Of a stretch of DNA of 64,000 nucleotides, positions 36,750 to 45,676 are shown piece after piece (the first letter of the stretch is position 1; each line of letters starts with the position of its first letter). A program made the position numbers and the translations under genes. The stretch spans positions 1-64,000 of the forward strand of contig JACRAR010000064.1 of NCBI GenBank assembly GCA_016234745.1, written 5' to 3'. Origin of the DNA: Betaproteobacteria bacterium. GTDB taxonomy: Bacteria; Pseudomonadota; Gammaproteobacteria; Burkholderiales; Rhodocyclaceae. The notes beneath the pieces are model-generated. The model saw only the letters and a list, made by a program, of their open reading frames with translations, made no database searches and was not told where the DNA came from.

Positions 36750-37564
36750 GTTCAAACTTGAGAGCTTTCCTAAGTCGCCACCCAAAAATAAAGCAAGTTG
36801 CACGTCGAGTGTATGCACGACTTTTTCCGGATCGCTCCGTTTCAACATCATACGAATCAATTCAACATGAGCATGTAGTTGAGCAAACCCAACGACTAAG
36901 AGCTTCATGGCAGTCAGAGCTCATACCGGCTCGGCAGAGGAAACTCGTTGATCGGCAACTTGAAGCCTACCGGACGGGTAAGCCGATTGACGTATTCGAC
37001 GTATTGGTCGCGGCGTTGTCCAGTCTAAGTACTGATAATGGTCCTCGAACGCTATTGGAAGTAGGCTGCTCCAGCGGTTTCTATTCGGAAGTTCTGAATA
37101 TTAAAAACCTCCCTTACACATATAGCGGATGCGATTATTCTCTTGCACTCATTGACCTAGGGAAAAGACGATATCCGAATATTCCATTATCGGTACAGGA
37201 CGCCACTGTCCTGCACTTTGAAAATGCTTCATTCGACGTGGTCGTATCAGGAGGCTGTTTGTTGCATATACCCGAGTTCGAAAAGGCGATTGCCGAGACC
37301 GCCCGGGTAGCACGGGAGTCTGCCATTTTCCATCGGACACCGGTGGTGAATGGCCTGCCAACCCAATATTTTCGCAAGCAGGCCTACGGTGTTGAAACAA
37401 TGGAAATACATTTCAACGAGGAAGAGTTGCTCGCACTATTCTCCAAATACGATCTGGAATTGATTGCCGTACACACGCTGACACAAGACCGGGATGCCAA
37501 AGTCCCTGACGCCTGGCGCTTCAACCGCACCTACGTTTGCCGGAAAAAGACTAATGCGGCTTGA
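36746..37564 (+). CDS. SAM-dependent methyltransferase 3
   Basis: A 272-residue class I methyltransferase: TLLEVGCSSGFYSEVL (motif I), SGGCLLHIPEFEKAIAETARV and FHRTPVV. An N-terminal helical region of about 90 residues precedes it. ATGA overlap with the upstream glycosyltransferase and an 11-nt overlap with the downstream one place it within the operon. Probably glycan O-methylation (inference). Confidence 0.8.
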   Translation: MSSNLRAFLSRHPKIKQVARRVYARLFPDRSVSTSYESIQHEHVVEQTQRLRASWQSELIPARQRKLVDRQLEAYRTGKPIDVFDVLVAALSSLSTDNGPRTLLEVGCSSGFYSEVLNIKNLPYTYSGCDYSLALIDLGKRRYPNIPLSVQDATVLHFENASFDVVVSGGCLLHIPEFEKAIAETARVARESAIFHRTPVVNGLPTQYFRKQAYGVETMEIHFNEEELLALFSKYDLELIAVHTLTQDRDAKVPDAWRFNRTYVCRKKTNAA

Positions 37565-38534
37565 GCTTAGATATTTCTGCACGCTTTTTGACAGTGGCTA
37601 TCTGCTAAAGGGCGTGGCAATGCTGAAAAGTCTTGCCATTTATTGTCCCGGCGCAAAAGTATTTGTGCTTTGCATGGATGAGCAGACTCAGGCGATATTG
37701 AAAAGATTGGCGCTTGATTTCGTCACGTGCATTCCATTGTGCGATATTGAAGATGATGCCTTGTTAGCCGCAAAGAAAGATCGCGGTGTTGCCGAATATT
37801 GCTGGACCCTATCGCCCTGCCTGCCTTGGCACGTTTTACAGAGAAATTCAGAGATTGATTTCATAACCTACCTTGATGCGGACTTGCTTTTTTTCTCACC
37901 CGTACAGCCGTTGTATGATGAAATTGGAGGGGCATCGATAGCGATTATCGAGCATCGTTTTACACCACGGCTAAAGGATCGCGAGGTAAACGGTCGATTC
38001 TGCGTTGAGTGGGTCAGTTTTCGCCGGGACGAAGAGGGAATGGCCTGTCTCTTACGATGGCGGGAGCAATGTATTGAATGGTGCTACTACCGACTAGAAG
38101 AGGGGCGCATGGGAGATCAGAAGTATCTCGATGAGTGGCCGCTGCGATATGCGCATTGCCATATCCTGCAGCATCCCGGGGCTGGGATTGCGCCTTGGAA
38201 CTATGCCCAATACCAATTTGATTGTGACTTGAACGGCAATGTTATTGTTGAAAATGCGCCATTGATTTTCTACCACTTCCATCAATTTCAGCTCTTAAAT
38301 AATGGCTCATTTGATCGGTTATCAAACTTCTACGCCTCGGAACAGAAGGAGCCTGATAGGATTTACCAGATTTATGAAAAAATTCTGATTCAAATACTCA
38401 GAGAGATTCGGATACATTATCCAGGTTTCTCTGAAGGGATGAAATCACCGGCTGCGATATCGCTTCGGCGAATGGTGCAAGCTTATGTACCGCATTTCAT
38501 TAAAAATGCTATAAGAAGAATAATATCCATGTAA
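37554..38534 (+). CDS. GT-A glycosyltransferase, GT8-like
   Basis: A 326-residue protein. An N-terminal Rossmann-like GT-A domain carries ITYLDADLLFFSP, a DxD motif that binds the metal and nucleotide sugar, and an HFHQF region that may supply further ligands. The opening FCTLFDSGYLLKGVAMLKSL is typical of GT8 relatives. Start at ATG 37554 inside the end of the methyltransferase gene. Confidence 0.75.
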   Translation: MRLELRYFCTLFDSGYLLKGVAMLKSLAIYCPGAKVFVLCMDEQTQAILKRLALDFVTCIPLCDIEDDALLAAKKDRGVAEYCWTLSPCLPWHVLQRNSEIDFITYLDADLLFFSPVQPLYDEIGGASIAIIEHRFTPRLKDREVNGRFCVEWVSFRRDEEGMACLLRWREQCIEWCYYRLEEGRMGDQKYLDEWPLRYAHCHILQHPGAGIAPWNYAQYQFDCDLNGNVIVENAPLIFYHFHQFQLLNNGSFDRLSNFYASEQKEPDRIYQIYEKILIQILREIRIHYPGFSEGMKSPAAISLRRMVQAYVPHFIKNAIRRIISM

Positions 38535-38565
38535 ATAAGCTTGGTATCCCGGCTTGCCGTTGTCG

Positions 38566-39330
38566 ATGGGTGTTTCAATTGTGAGAATTTCCGTGATCAC
38601 CGCAGTCTTGAACCGCGTGGATAACATTGTCCAGGCGGTTAATAGTGTACAACAGCAAACATATTCGAATCTGGAGTATGTCGTCGTCGATGGCGGTTCA
38701 ACCGATGGTACGCTAGAAGTATTGCATAGATGCCTGGATGATCGGGCAACTCTCGTCAGCGAACCAGATCATGGGATTTACGACGCACTCAATAAGGGGC
38801 TGGCACGAGCGTCGGGTGAAATTATCGGTCTGATGCATTCTGATGATTTCTTTGCGGATGAAAATGTGTTGTACCATGTTGCGCAGATTTTCACTGATCC
38901 TGCTGTTGATGCTGTCTACGGTGATCTCGATTACGTTGCAAAGACCGACACTAACCGCATAATCCGCCATTGGAAAGCGGGAGAGTACACTCAAGGATGT
39001 CTTGCATGGGGCTGGATGCCGCCGCATCCAACGTTGTTCCTTCGACGTCAGGTTATTGAGCAGTGGGGGGGATTTGACACACGCTTCCTAATCGCTGCCG
39101 ACTATGACGCCATTTTGAGGTATTTTGGCCAAGGAAAAATCAGAGCCGCTTATATACCAAAGGTCCTCGTCAAAATGCGCATCGGCGGTCAGAGCAATCA
39201 TTCTATTCGACGAATTTTTCTCAAAAGCTACGAGGATTACAAAGCCCTGCGACAAAACAATGTCGGTGGCTTTTTTGCTTTGATATGGAAAAACCTAAGC
39301 AAGTTAGACCAGTTTTTGGCAAGAGACTGA
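38566..39330 (+). CDS. Glycosyltransferase family 2, WcaA-like
   Basis: A 254-residue GT2 enzyme: SVITAVLNRVDNIVQAVNSV, DGGSTDGTLEVL, EPDHGIYDALNKG and MHSDDFF. These blocks match small WcaA-type glycosyltransferases of surface polysaccharide loci. Possible starts are ATG 38566 and GTG 38581; neither has a strong ribosome-binding site. Confidence 0.87.
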   Translation: MGVSIVRISVITAVLNRVDNIVQAVNSVQQQTYSNLEYVVVDGGSTDGTLEVLHRCLDDRATLVSEPDHGIYDALNKGLARASGEIIGLMHSDDFFADENVLYHVAQIFTDPAVDAVYGDLDYVAKTDTNRIIRHWKAGEYTQGCLAWGWMPPHPTLFLRRQVIEQWGGFDTRFLIAADYDAILRYFGQGKIRAAYIPKVLVKMRIGGQSNHSIRRIFLKSYEDYKALRQNNVGGFFALIWKNLSKLDQFLARD

Positions 39331-39374
39331 TAGCGCATTCTCCTGGGCAGACCTCATTTTCGAAGGACAGACGT

Positions 39375-40385
39375 ATGGTTGATCAGAATATTTACTCAGA
39401 CAAAGCCGTGCTGATCACCGGAGGTCTGGGCTTCATCGGCTCCAACCTTGCTCGGGCGCTTGTGGCCCAGGGCGCAAAAGTTACCGTGGTAGATAGCCTT
39501 ATCCCCCAATACGGCGGCAATCCGTTCAACATCGATGGAATTCGCGACAAAGTCGCCGTGAATGTTTGTGATGTGCGTGACCCGTTCGCGATGGCATATC
39601 TGCTGCAGGGTAAGGATTACCTGTTCAACCTGGCCGGTCAGACCAGCCATATCGACTCGATGACAGATCCTCAGACGGACCTGGATATCAATGCCTCGGC
39701 GCAACTTTCCATTCTGGAGGCATGCCGCAAAGCCAACACCGGGATCAAGATTGTCTTTGCCAGCACTCGCCAGCTTTATGGCAAACCGCAATACCTGCCA
39801 GTGGATGAGAAGCACCCGATTCATCCAGTCGATGTCAATGGCATCAACAAACTGGCCGGGGAACTTTATCACCTGGTCTATCACAACGTCTATGGCATCC
39901 GTACCTGCGCACTGCGCCTGACCAATACTTATGGTCCCGGCATGCGAGTCATGGACGCTCGGCAAACCTTTCTTGGCATTTGGGTACGGTTGCTCGTCGA
40001 AGGCAAACCGATCCGAGTTTTTGGGGATGGACTGCAGCTACGCGATTTCAACTATGTAGATGACTGTGTCGAGGCGCTTCTGCTTGCCGGGGCAAGCGAC
40101 GAGGCAAACGGCAAGATATATAACCTGGGCAGTACCGAGATAATCGACCTAAAAACACTGGCAGCGATGATGATCGAACTCGGTCGAGGAACCAATTTCG
40201 AACTGGTCCCCTTCCCTTCCGCACGCAAAGCTATAGATATTGGCGATTATTACAGCGATTTTTCCCTGATAACGCGAGAACTGGGCTGGCAACCGAAGAT
40301 AGGGCTGCGTGAGGGACTGCAACGAACATTGGACTACTATCGAGCACACCATCACTACTACTGGGATCATGAAGCATGCTCTTGA
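39375..40385 (+). CDS. SDR epimerase/dehydratase-like protein lacking the catalytic Tyr
   Basis: A 336-residue extended short-chain dehydrogenase-like protein. The NAD site is VLITGGLGFIGSNLARAL; FASTRQLYG and LRLTNTYGPG follow, and RDFNYVDDCVEALLLA near the C-terminus is typical. In the usual YxxxK catalytic position this protein has N155-G-I-N-K159, so the tyrosine is replaced by asparagine. It may use an altered mechanism or a different acid, or act without redox chemistry. AAGGA precedes ATG 39375. Last gene of the plus-strand operon. Sugar substrate unknown. Confidence 0.85.
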   Translation: MVDQNIYSDKAVLITGGLGFIGSNLARALVAQGAKVTVVDSLIPQYGGNPFNIDGIRDKVAVNVCDVRDPFAMAYLLQGKDYLFNLAGQTSHIDSMTDPQTDLDINASAQLSILEACRKANTGIKIVFASTRQLYGKPQYLPVDEKHPIHPVDVNGINKLAGELYHLVYHNVYGIRTCALRLTNTYGPGMRVMDARQTFLGIWVRLLVEGKPIRVFGDGLQLRDFNYVDDCVEALLLAGASDEANGKIYNLGSTEIIDLKTLAAMMIELGRGTNFELVPFPSARKAIDIGDYYSDFSLITRELGWQPKIGLREGLQRTLDYYRAHHHYYWDHEACS

Positions 40386-40405
40386 ATTAGCCGCCAAAAA
40401 CCAAT

Positions 40406-42163
40406 TCATTTTTTAAGAACGAGAATCTCGCCTCCGTTCGGAAGCAATAGCTTTCTCTCAAAGCAAGGCCTAGCTTTGCACTCCGATCCACTTTCTGCAA
40501 CATGCATTGCGTAACCTTGACGTTCAAGCAAGAAACTACTATAGCTTGGCGAATCTTGAGGGGTTGGCATTCCTCTCGGAGTGTTAACGGAACCGAAAAT
40601 TATTACGTCAGGGGATTCATTCCACTGAATAAACGGCCCCCAAAATTCCACTATCTGATAATAAGCGCCACTCTCTGGTGGGAAGAGTGATGGTGTCAGC
40701 ATAACTCTTAAGGATTTATTCACAATATTTTTCTGGTTATCGAGAAATTTTAGTACTTCCTGATAGGAGGAGTACTGCTGAATGTAGTCCATCGATATCG
40801 TTCTGCGTGCAAGCTCCTCCAGTCTACTTATAGTATGTGGCGTCCAAGAAAAAGTGGCTACGAAGAAAACAAGCAATGCGACAACATACCCAAGAAATCT
40901 CAGCGTCTTTTTGAACTGACTCGCGCAATTTTCCGATTGTTCATGAAAACTTGCATCGATCATGAGCACCAAACCTGCCACTAATAAAATGGTTCCGGGA
41001 TACAAATAAAAACCCCACAGCCTTTGCACCCCAAAGAATATTGCCAAGTTTAGAGCAATGCCGGAAAGTGCAACGGATAGCGCAGCTATCTTGTTATGTG
41101 AAACAGCTTTTGTTCGTAGTAAGAAAATGCCTGATAGAGAGATAAATAAGATCGCCACAACAAAACAAGAAATACCAACCAGTTCTGGAACAACGAGCCA
41201 TGTTTCAAAAAAATATTTGATCCAGCTCACGGCGTTGACGCTGACTTGATCGGCACCATGTTTTGTATTCAAAAATGTGCTTCCGACCCAAACCTCAATT
41301 ACTTTCCACGAAATAAAATAAATGGCAACGAGACCAAAGGAAATAAATAATCCTTGCGACATCACACTAAGGCGTAACCCGTTCTTCAGGCGTCCGAACA
41401 AATAATAACCTCCAGCACCCAACAGGACTGGAGACAAAAGAATCGGTACGGCAATTGCCAGCCCGATGAAAAAGCTTAACAAAGCAACTTTTATAGATCG
41501 CCCAAGATGTGCATCCGGCATATAGTTAACATTTACAACTAAAGCAAACAAACCGTATACAATCAATGCAGGCAACGTAGAGATTTTTGTCCCAAACGCA
41601 AGCCCAGCAAAAATCCAATACCAGCCGAACTTGAGTTTGTATCTAAAGTAGTAGAAACAAAATATCGCGAGAAGAAGAAGCTGCAACGGCTCAGGCTTTG
41701 GCATCGACATGTAGTAGTCGGAATAGGGCATCGCCAGCATCACAATTACCAGAACGAGCCTTAAATACCAGTTGCGCAAAATTCCAAATGTAAAAACAAA
41801 GCATGCAGATACGATTAGCAATACCTGAAGCATTCTCCCCGCAATTATCTGACCCTGATCACCCCATACCAGTGCAGGAAAAAAGGAAAATGCAGCCATC
41901 AAATTCCAAAGGCTTCTGCCATATCTTTGATCACCCCCTATAACGGCCCCAATAAATGATCTAAACCCTTCAGGATGTAGAATCATTTTGACACCGTCAA
42001 AGGTTATCCTCTCATCCATGAAAAGGACGAATCGCCCAATGGATAAATCAATATTCGCAGCTACCGAATGATGGATGAAGGAGCACAATGCAATACAGCA
42101 CAGAAGTACAGGGACTACTTTCGTGGTGATTGAATTCTTGAAAACTTTGGCGTCAACTTTCAT
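40406..42163 (-). CDS. Large membrane protein, GT-C-like (accessory, AT-rich)
   Basis: A 585-residue protein with about 12 helices. The first periplasmic loop holds acidic residues (FMDERITFDGVKMIL), and the C-terminal 130 residues are soluble with YIQQYSSYQEVLKFL and a WGPFIQW segment, as in dolichyl-phosphate-mannose-type GT-C enzymes. AT-rich codon use differs from the glycogen genes, suggesting acquired DNA. ATG 42163 overlaps the neighbouring stop (ATGA), so the two membrane genes are coupled. Function not provable from sequence. Confidence 0.65.
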   Translation of the reverse strand: MKVDAKVFKNSITTKVVPVLLCCIALCSFIHHSVAANIDLSIGRFVLFMDERITFDGVKMILHPEGFRSFIGAVIGGDQRYGRSLWNLMAAFSFFPALVWGDQGQIIAGRMLQVLLIVSACFVFTFGILRNWYLRLVLVIVMLAMPYSDYYMSMPKPEPLQLLLLAIFCFYYFRYKLKFGWYWIFAGLAFGTKISTLPALIVYGLFALVVNVNYMPDAHLGRSIKVALLSFFIGLAIAVPILLSPVLLGAGGYYLFGRLKNGLRLSVMSQGLFISFGLVAIYFISWKVIEVWVGSTFLNTKHGADQVSVNAVSWIKYFFETWLVVPELVGISCFVVAILFISLSGIFLLRTKAVSHNKIAALSVALSGIALNLAIFFGVQRLWGFYLYPGTILLVAGLVLMIDASFHEQSENCASQFKKTLRFLGYVVALLVFFVATFSWTPHTISRLEELARRTISMDYIQQYSSYQEVLKFLDNQKNIVNKSLRVMLTPSLFPPESGAYYQIVEFWGPFIQWNESPDVIIFGSVNTPRGMPTPQDSPSYSSFLLERQGYAMHVAESGSECKARPCFERKLLLPNGGEILVLKK

Positions 42164-43878
42164 TGAGGACTTTGCGTTGATAACGCACAAAGTTTGAGCG
42201 CACTCAATGAGTATGCCTCATATTTCAATGACTCAAAATCCGCTCTACAGTTAACGAATTTTCTTGAGAACTCATTTTCCACAACAACCCAGTCCAGCTC
42301 GTATCTGGAAGCGGCATTTATAAAATCAGCCGGTGTAAGCGAACGATAATGGTTGGCATATTTTTCACCTATCCACGCCCCAGGATGCTTTCTAATTTCG
42401 GCATTACTGCCATCGATTATTGTATGTCGCGCATCCCATTCATTGAAATATGATTCAGAGAATGGGAATCCGTTTCCATGAAAAACACCTCGCCCGGTTT
42501 TCAAAGAAAAATCGACGCGTGGTGCGCTGAATGGCAGCGCGAAAATGTCTCCTTTACCTGTATTTGCTATTGCAAAATCAGCCAACTCTTTGCTGTCGTC
42601 ATCAGGAAGCTCAATAGAAGCTGATTTATTAGAATAAATAACAACCAAGGTCGCCACAAGAAAACCACCAAAACCGACATGGCGCCAGCAAACAAACGGA
42701 ATAGCTAAATTAAGTGTTCTTGCGAAGCTAATCAAAAACATATTGGTGTTGAAAGAAGTGTAAATAGCGATAAAGGAAAAAATGAACAGGAACCATGGGC
42801 CAAACATCGTAAATCTTGATGGCCCTAGAGCTGCAATTATTTTTATTGGATACAGCTCAACAAATAAGTACTGAAATACAACTGCGCCAAGATATGAAAC
42901 AAGAGCGATGAACGAATTCTTCCAGGCCGCGTTGTCTAGCTTATACAAAGCATATGTTGCCCAAGCAAGACCTCCACCAACAATCGAGAAAGAGCCGTAC
43001 CAGGGTATCTTGCTCAACGAGCCAAATTGAGATGGCAGATAATGCGAAGGATGCGCCTCAACAACATAAATCCTTACGAACTCTTGCGCACTCAGAGAGC
43101 TGCTTGATTCAAGAAATAATTTGACAATGATAGCTGCAAGAAGACTAGCGATGAAACCAATAATCAAAAAGCCAATATCCTGTCTAATCGAATTTAGCTT
43201 GCAAAATAAAACAAGAGAAAAAACTGAGGTGAATAAACCGACAGCAGGATGAAATATTCCGCCAATAAAAACAATCATTGCCCCAATAAAGCTAGCTCCC
43301 ACACATATGAGACTGAACCCAATCAATGTGAGAAGAAGAGAAAAGTTATGTGGCGTTCCTTCAAAGTATAAAGGCACCCACCACGCAACGCTCAGCCCCG
43401 CCCCCACCTCTCCTTGCATTAATATAATCAGTATCGGAGAACCTATGGCAGCAAAAATAGTAGCCGGAAAAGGACCATGCTTTGCTACATCTTCATTATT
43501 AGTAATTGTGTGCGAACTTATTGAAGCAACAATAACAAAAGTCATAACAGCTGGAATAAAAGCTAGAAGTAAGGCTTTAACTACTGATAGCCCCCCACCA
43601 ACGCCATTTCCAATGGCTCTGGTAATTTCACCCAATACGAATATATAGGGCAGACGCGGAGTTATTCCAGAACTTGCATTCGTAAAAAAGTCGTTAGCTA
43701 GGCAAGAGCTATCAAGCATCCGACAAACTGCAGGAAGATTATCGCTTGATGGCCAAGTTACAGCTGTACCATTAATGCTCAGCAGGAGCACTAAAATCGC
43801 TGAGATAACGGCAGATAACGCAGTAAGCTTTATTAATCTTTTGTCGAAACTTATTCTGCCTTTTTCATTTGTAGACAC
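42160..43878 (-). CDS. Large membrane protein of unknown function (AT-rich)
   Basis: A 572-residue protein with 10-12 helices and a C-terminal soluble stretch (about 435-572). The first loop WPSSDNLPAVCRMLDSSCLANDFF has acidic and cysteine residues. AKHGPFPATIFAAIGSPIL and a GGIFHPAVGLF block are notable. Layout is similar to GT-C or oligosaccharide-modifying proteins, but I recognise no family. Strongly AT-rich. It is directly after the class II aldolase gene on the same strand (23 bp gap). Confidence 0.6.
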   Translation of the reverse strand: MSTNEKGRISFDKRLIKLTALSAVISAILVLLLSINGTAVTWPSSDNLPAVCRMLDSSCLANDFFTNASSGITPRLPYIFVLGEITRAIGNGVGGGLSVVKALLLAFIPAVMTFVIVASISSHTITNNEDVAKHGPFPATIFAAIGSPILIILMQGEVGAGLSVAWWVPLYFEGTPHNFSLLLTLIGFSLICVGASFIGAMIVFIGGIFHPAVGLFTSVFSLVLFCKLNSIRQDIGFLIIGFIASLLAAIIVKLFLESSSSLSAQEFVRIYVVEAHPSHYLPSQFGSLSKIPWYGSFSIVGGGLAWATYALYKLDNAAWKNSFIALVSYLGAVVFQYLFVELYPIKIIAALGPSRFTMFGPWFLFIFSFIAIYTSFNTNMFLISFARTLNLAIPFVCWRHVGFGGFLVATLVVIYSNKSASIELPDDDSKELADFAIANTGKGDIFALPFSAPRVDFSLKTGRGVFHGNGFPFSESYFNEWDARHTIIDGSNAEIRKHPGAWIGEKYANHYRSLTPADFINAASRYELDWVVVENEFSRKFVNCRADFESLKYEAYSLSALKLCALSTQSPQ

Positions 43879-43901
43879 TTAAATCTCGGCCCTGGCTGAT
43901 T

Positions 43902-44930
43902 TTACGTAGAAGCAATTTTTCTGTATCTTTCTGCATCCCAACTAAGCAAGCTTGCTATCTGATCGTTATTTAGCGAAGTAAGTTTCCCAGCCACTTCTTG
44001 CCTCACAAGAACATCGTAGTAACAACGAAGCTGGGCTTTTTGTGCAGCGCTAATTGTCAGGCTTTCATAAACACCTTTACCAATAGAGAATACATATGGA
44101 GGATTAGTTTCGGAAACCTTATCAAGGTCGCTTAATTCAAAAGATCTCCCAATAATGGCTGCTTCACCACCCAGAAAAACAACCTGATCAGGGTAGAGCG
44201 CCCATTCAGTCTGAAGCCTGGACACGAACTCGTCCTTAATCGCGAGCTGGTTAACTTCCTTATCGCCACACGGAACATAGCCGCCAATCTGAAATGTCGA
44301 GTCCGGCGTTGCACTTTCGATATCAGTTGAAGGTGGCAAAGTTCTATTTTTCAATAGCGATAGCAGTTGGCAGAGTGTGCTCTCAATACGCTCGACGTCC
44401 TCTCCTCCGATCACAAGGCCGTGGCTCCTGAGAAATACGACGTCCACATCAGGTTGCGTCGCTAACTGCTCGGCCACTGCCTCAGCGAGATCCGCACCAG
44501 GCTTGAAGTAATCGACACAAACCCATTTGATAGAGTCGCCAATTAACTTCTTGAAATCCTCGATGGGATTTTCTCGAACCAAGTGCGCCAGGATTTCCAC
44601 TGCATGAAGATGCACAACCACTTTGTGCGGCATCAAGGCATGCAGCAATGTCTCAATTGACGGTCTCCCATTTGAACTACCAACTACTTTGGGCGTTACA
44701 GAATAGTTGCTATTAGTGATTGCCCGCCGTAGATGAGTAAGGTCCGCCGGGACAAAAATGTCATTTATCTCTGCATCAGCAAGCCATGTTCCAGAGGCCT
44801 TCACCCAAAGCGTCCCGCCGTCCTTCCAAGAAGCATTTCCTCCTGCCCCTTGAACCAACAGCGGGTCTGCGCCAATTCTGGCGCAATATGCCCTCAACTG
44901 CGCTGCAGTTTCTAGATTTGACATTTTCAT
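43902..44930 (-). CDS. Class II aldolase/adducin-family protein
   Basis: A 342-residue protein. The class II aldolase fold is shown by GAGGNASWKDGGTLWVKASGTWLADA, then HLHAVEILAHL and FLRSHGLVIGGED, which together hold the zinc histidines. Class II aldolases cleave or form sugar-1-phosphates from DHAP or related units; relatives include L-rhamnulose-1-phosphate aldolase and the YuxG type. The C-terminal 130 residues extend beyond the core. ATGA overlap with the HAD gene upstream. Possibly makes a carbon skeleton for the glycan building block (inference). Confidence 0.83.
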   Translation of the reverse strand: MKMSNLETAAQLRAYCARIGADPLLVQGAGGNASWKDGGTLWVKASGTWLADAEINDIFVPADLTHLRRAITNSNYSVTPKVVGSSNGRPSIETLLHALMPHKVVVHLHAVEILAHLVRENPIEDFKKLIGDSIKWVCVDYFKPGADLAEAVAEQLATQPDVDVVFLRSHGLVIGGEDVERIESTLCQLLSLLKNRTLPPSTDIESATPDSTFQIGGYVPCGDKEVNQLAIKDEFVSRLQTEWALYPDQVVFLGGEAAIIGRSFELSDLDKVSETNPPYVFSIGKGVYESLTISAAQKAQLRCYYDVLVRQEVAGKLTSLNNDQIASLLSWDAERYRKIAST

Positions 44931-45676
44931 CGCTGGAAACCCAATTTTGCGATCAGTTTCCTCAATGCCGCAAACTCGCTGAAGGAGGCATCGGGAGCAT
45001 TCGCATCAGTACCTAGTTCGACGCCAGCATGCGTTTTTTGAAGCGTCACCGCATTGATTTTTTCTCGAGCACCACGTATATCGCTCACGGGGTTGTCGCC
45101 AATCATCCAGATACAATCACCTTTCGGGCGCATTTTCTCCAGGGCTATCTGAAATGGTGCTTCGTGTGGCTTGTCATACCCAGCCTCTTCACTGGTGACA
45201 ATGAAGTCAAAGTAGTTATCCAGCCCGAAGTAGACGATCTTTCTGAACTGGATCTGCGCGGTCAGGTCGGTGACGATCGCGGTCGGAATGCCGAGTAATC
45301 GAATGTCATCCAACAGATCTTTTACACCATCAAACAAGACCGCATTGCTTAAGAAAGTTCTCCAATAGGTCTGTTCAAAATCCAAAGCCAGGAGAACCTG
45401 GGAACCCAAGCCCATGATCTCAAGCATGCGCTGAAGGTAAAGCAACCTGCTATGGGAAGACGCAGTATGTTTGAGCCGAGTCTTGACCTGACCTCTAGCT
45501 TCCCGGAATGCCTGGTCAAAATCATCCGGCATGATCGAAAACGTATTCACCACCTTGTCTCGCACCGCCTTTTGTGCGGCTGCATGCGCCGGGTCATACG
45601 GATACAGTGTGTTATCTGTATCAAACAGAAAAGCATCGGGCAGGCGAGCGAATCGCTCTTGGTTATTGATCTTCAC
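44927..45676 (-). CDS. HAD-superfamily phosphatase
   Basis: A 249-residue HAD hydrolase: motif I FLFDTDNTLYPYDPAH with the nucleophile Asp, a helical cap, motif II AIVTDLTAQIQ, and the final acidic motif IGDNPVSDIRGA. Start is GTG 45676, which shares its G with the TAG of the preceding gene (TAGTG). Substrate unknown; in this operon a phosphorylated intermediate between aldolase and kinase steps is plausible. Confidence 0.85.
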   Translation of the reverse strand: MKINNQERFARLPDAFLFDTDNTLYPYDPAHAAAQKAVRDKVVNTFSIMPDDFDQAFREARGQVKTRLKHTASSHSRLLYLQRMLEIMGLGSQVLLALDFEQTYWRTFLSNAVLFDGVKDLLDDIRLLGIPTAIVTDLTAQIQFRKIVYFGLDNYFDFIVTSEEAGYDKPHEAPFQIALEKMRPKGDCIWMIGDNPVSDIRGAREKINAVTLQKTHAGVELGTDANAPDASFSEFAALRKLIAKLGFQR

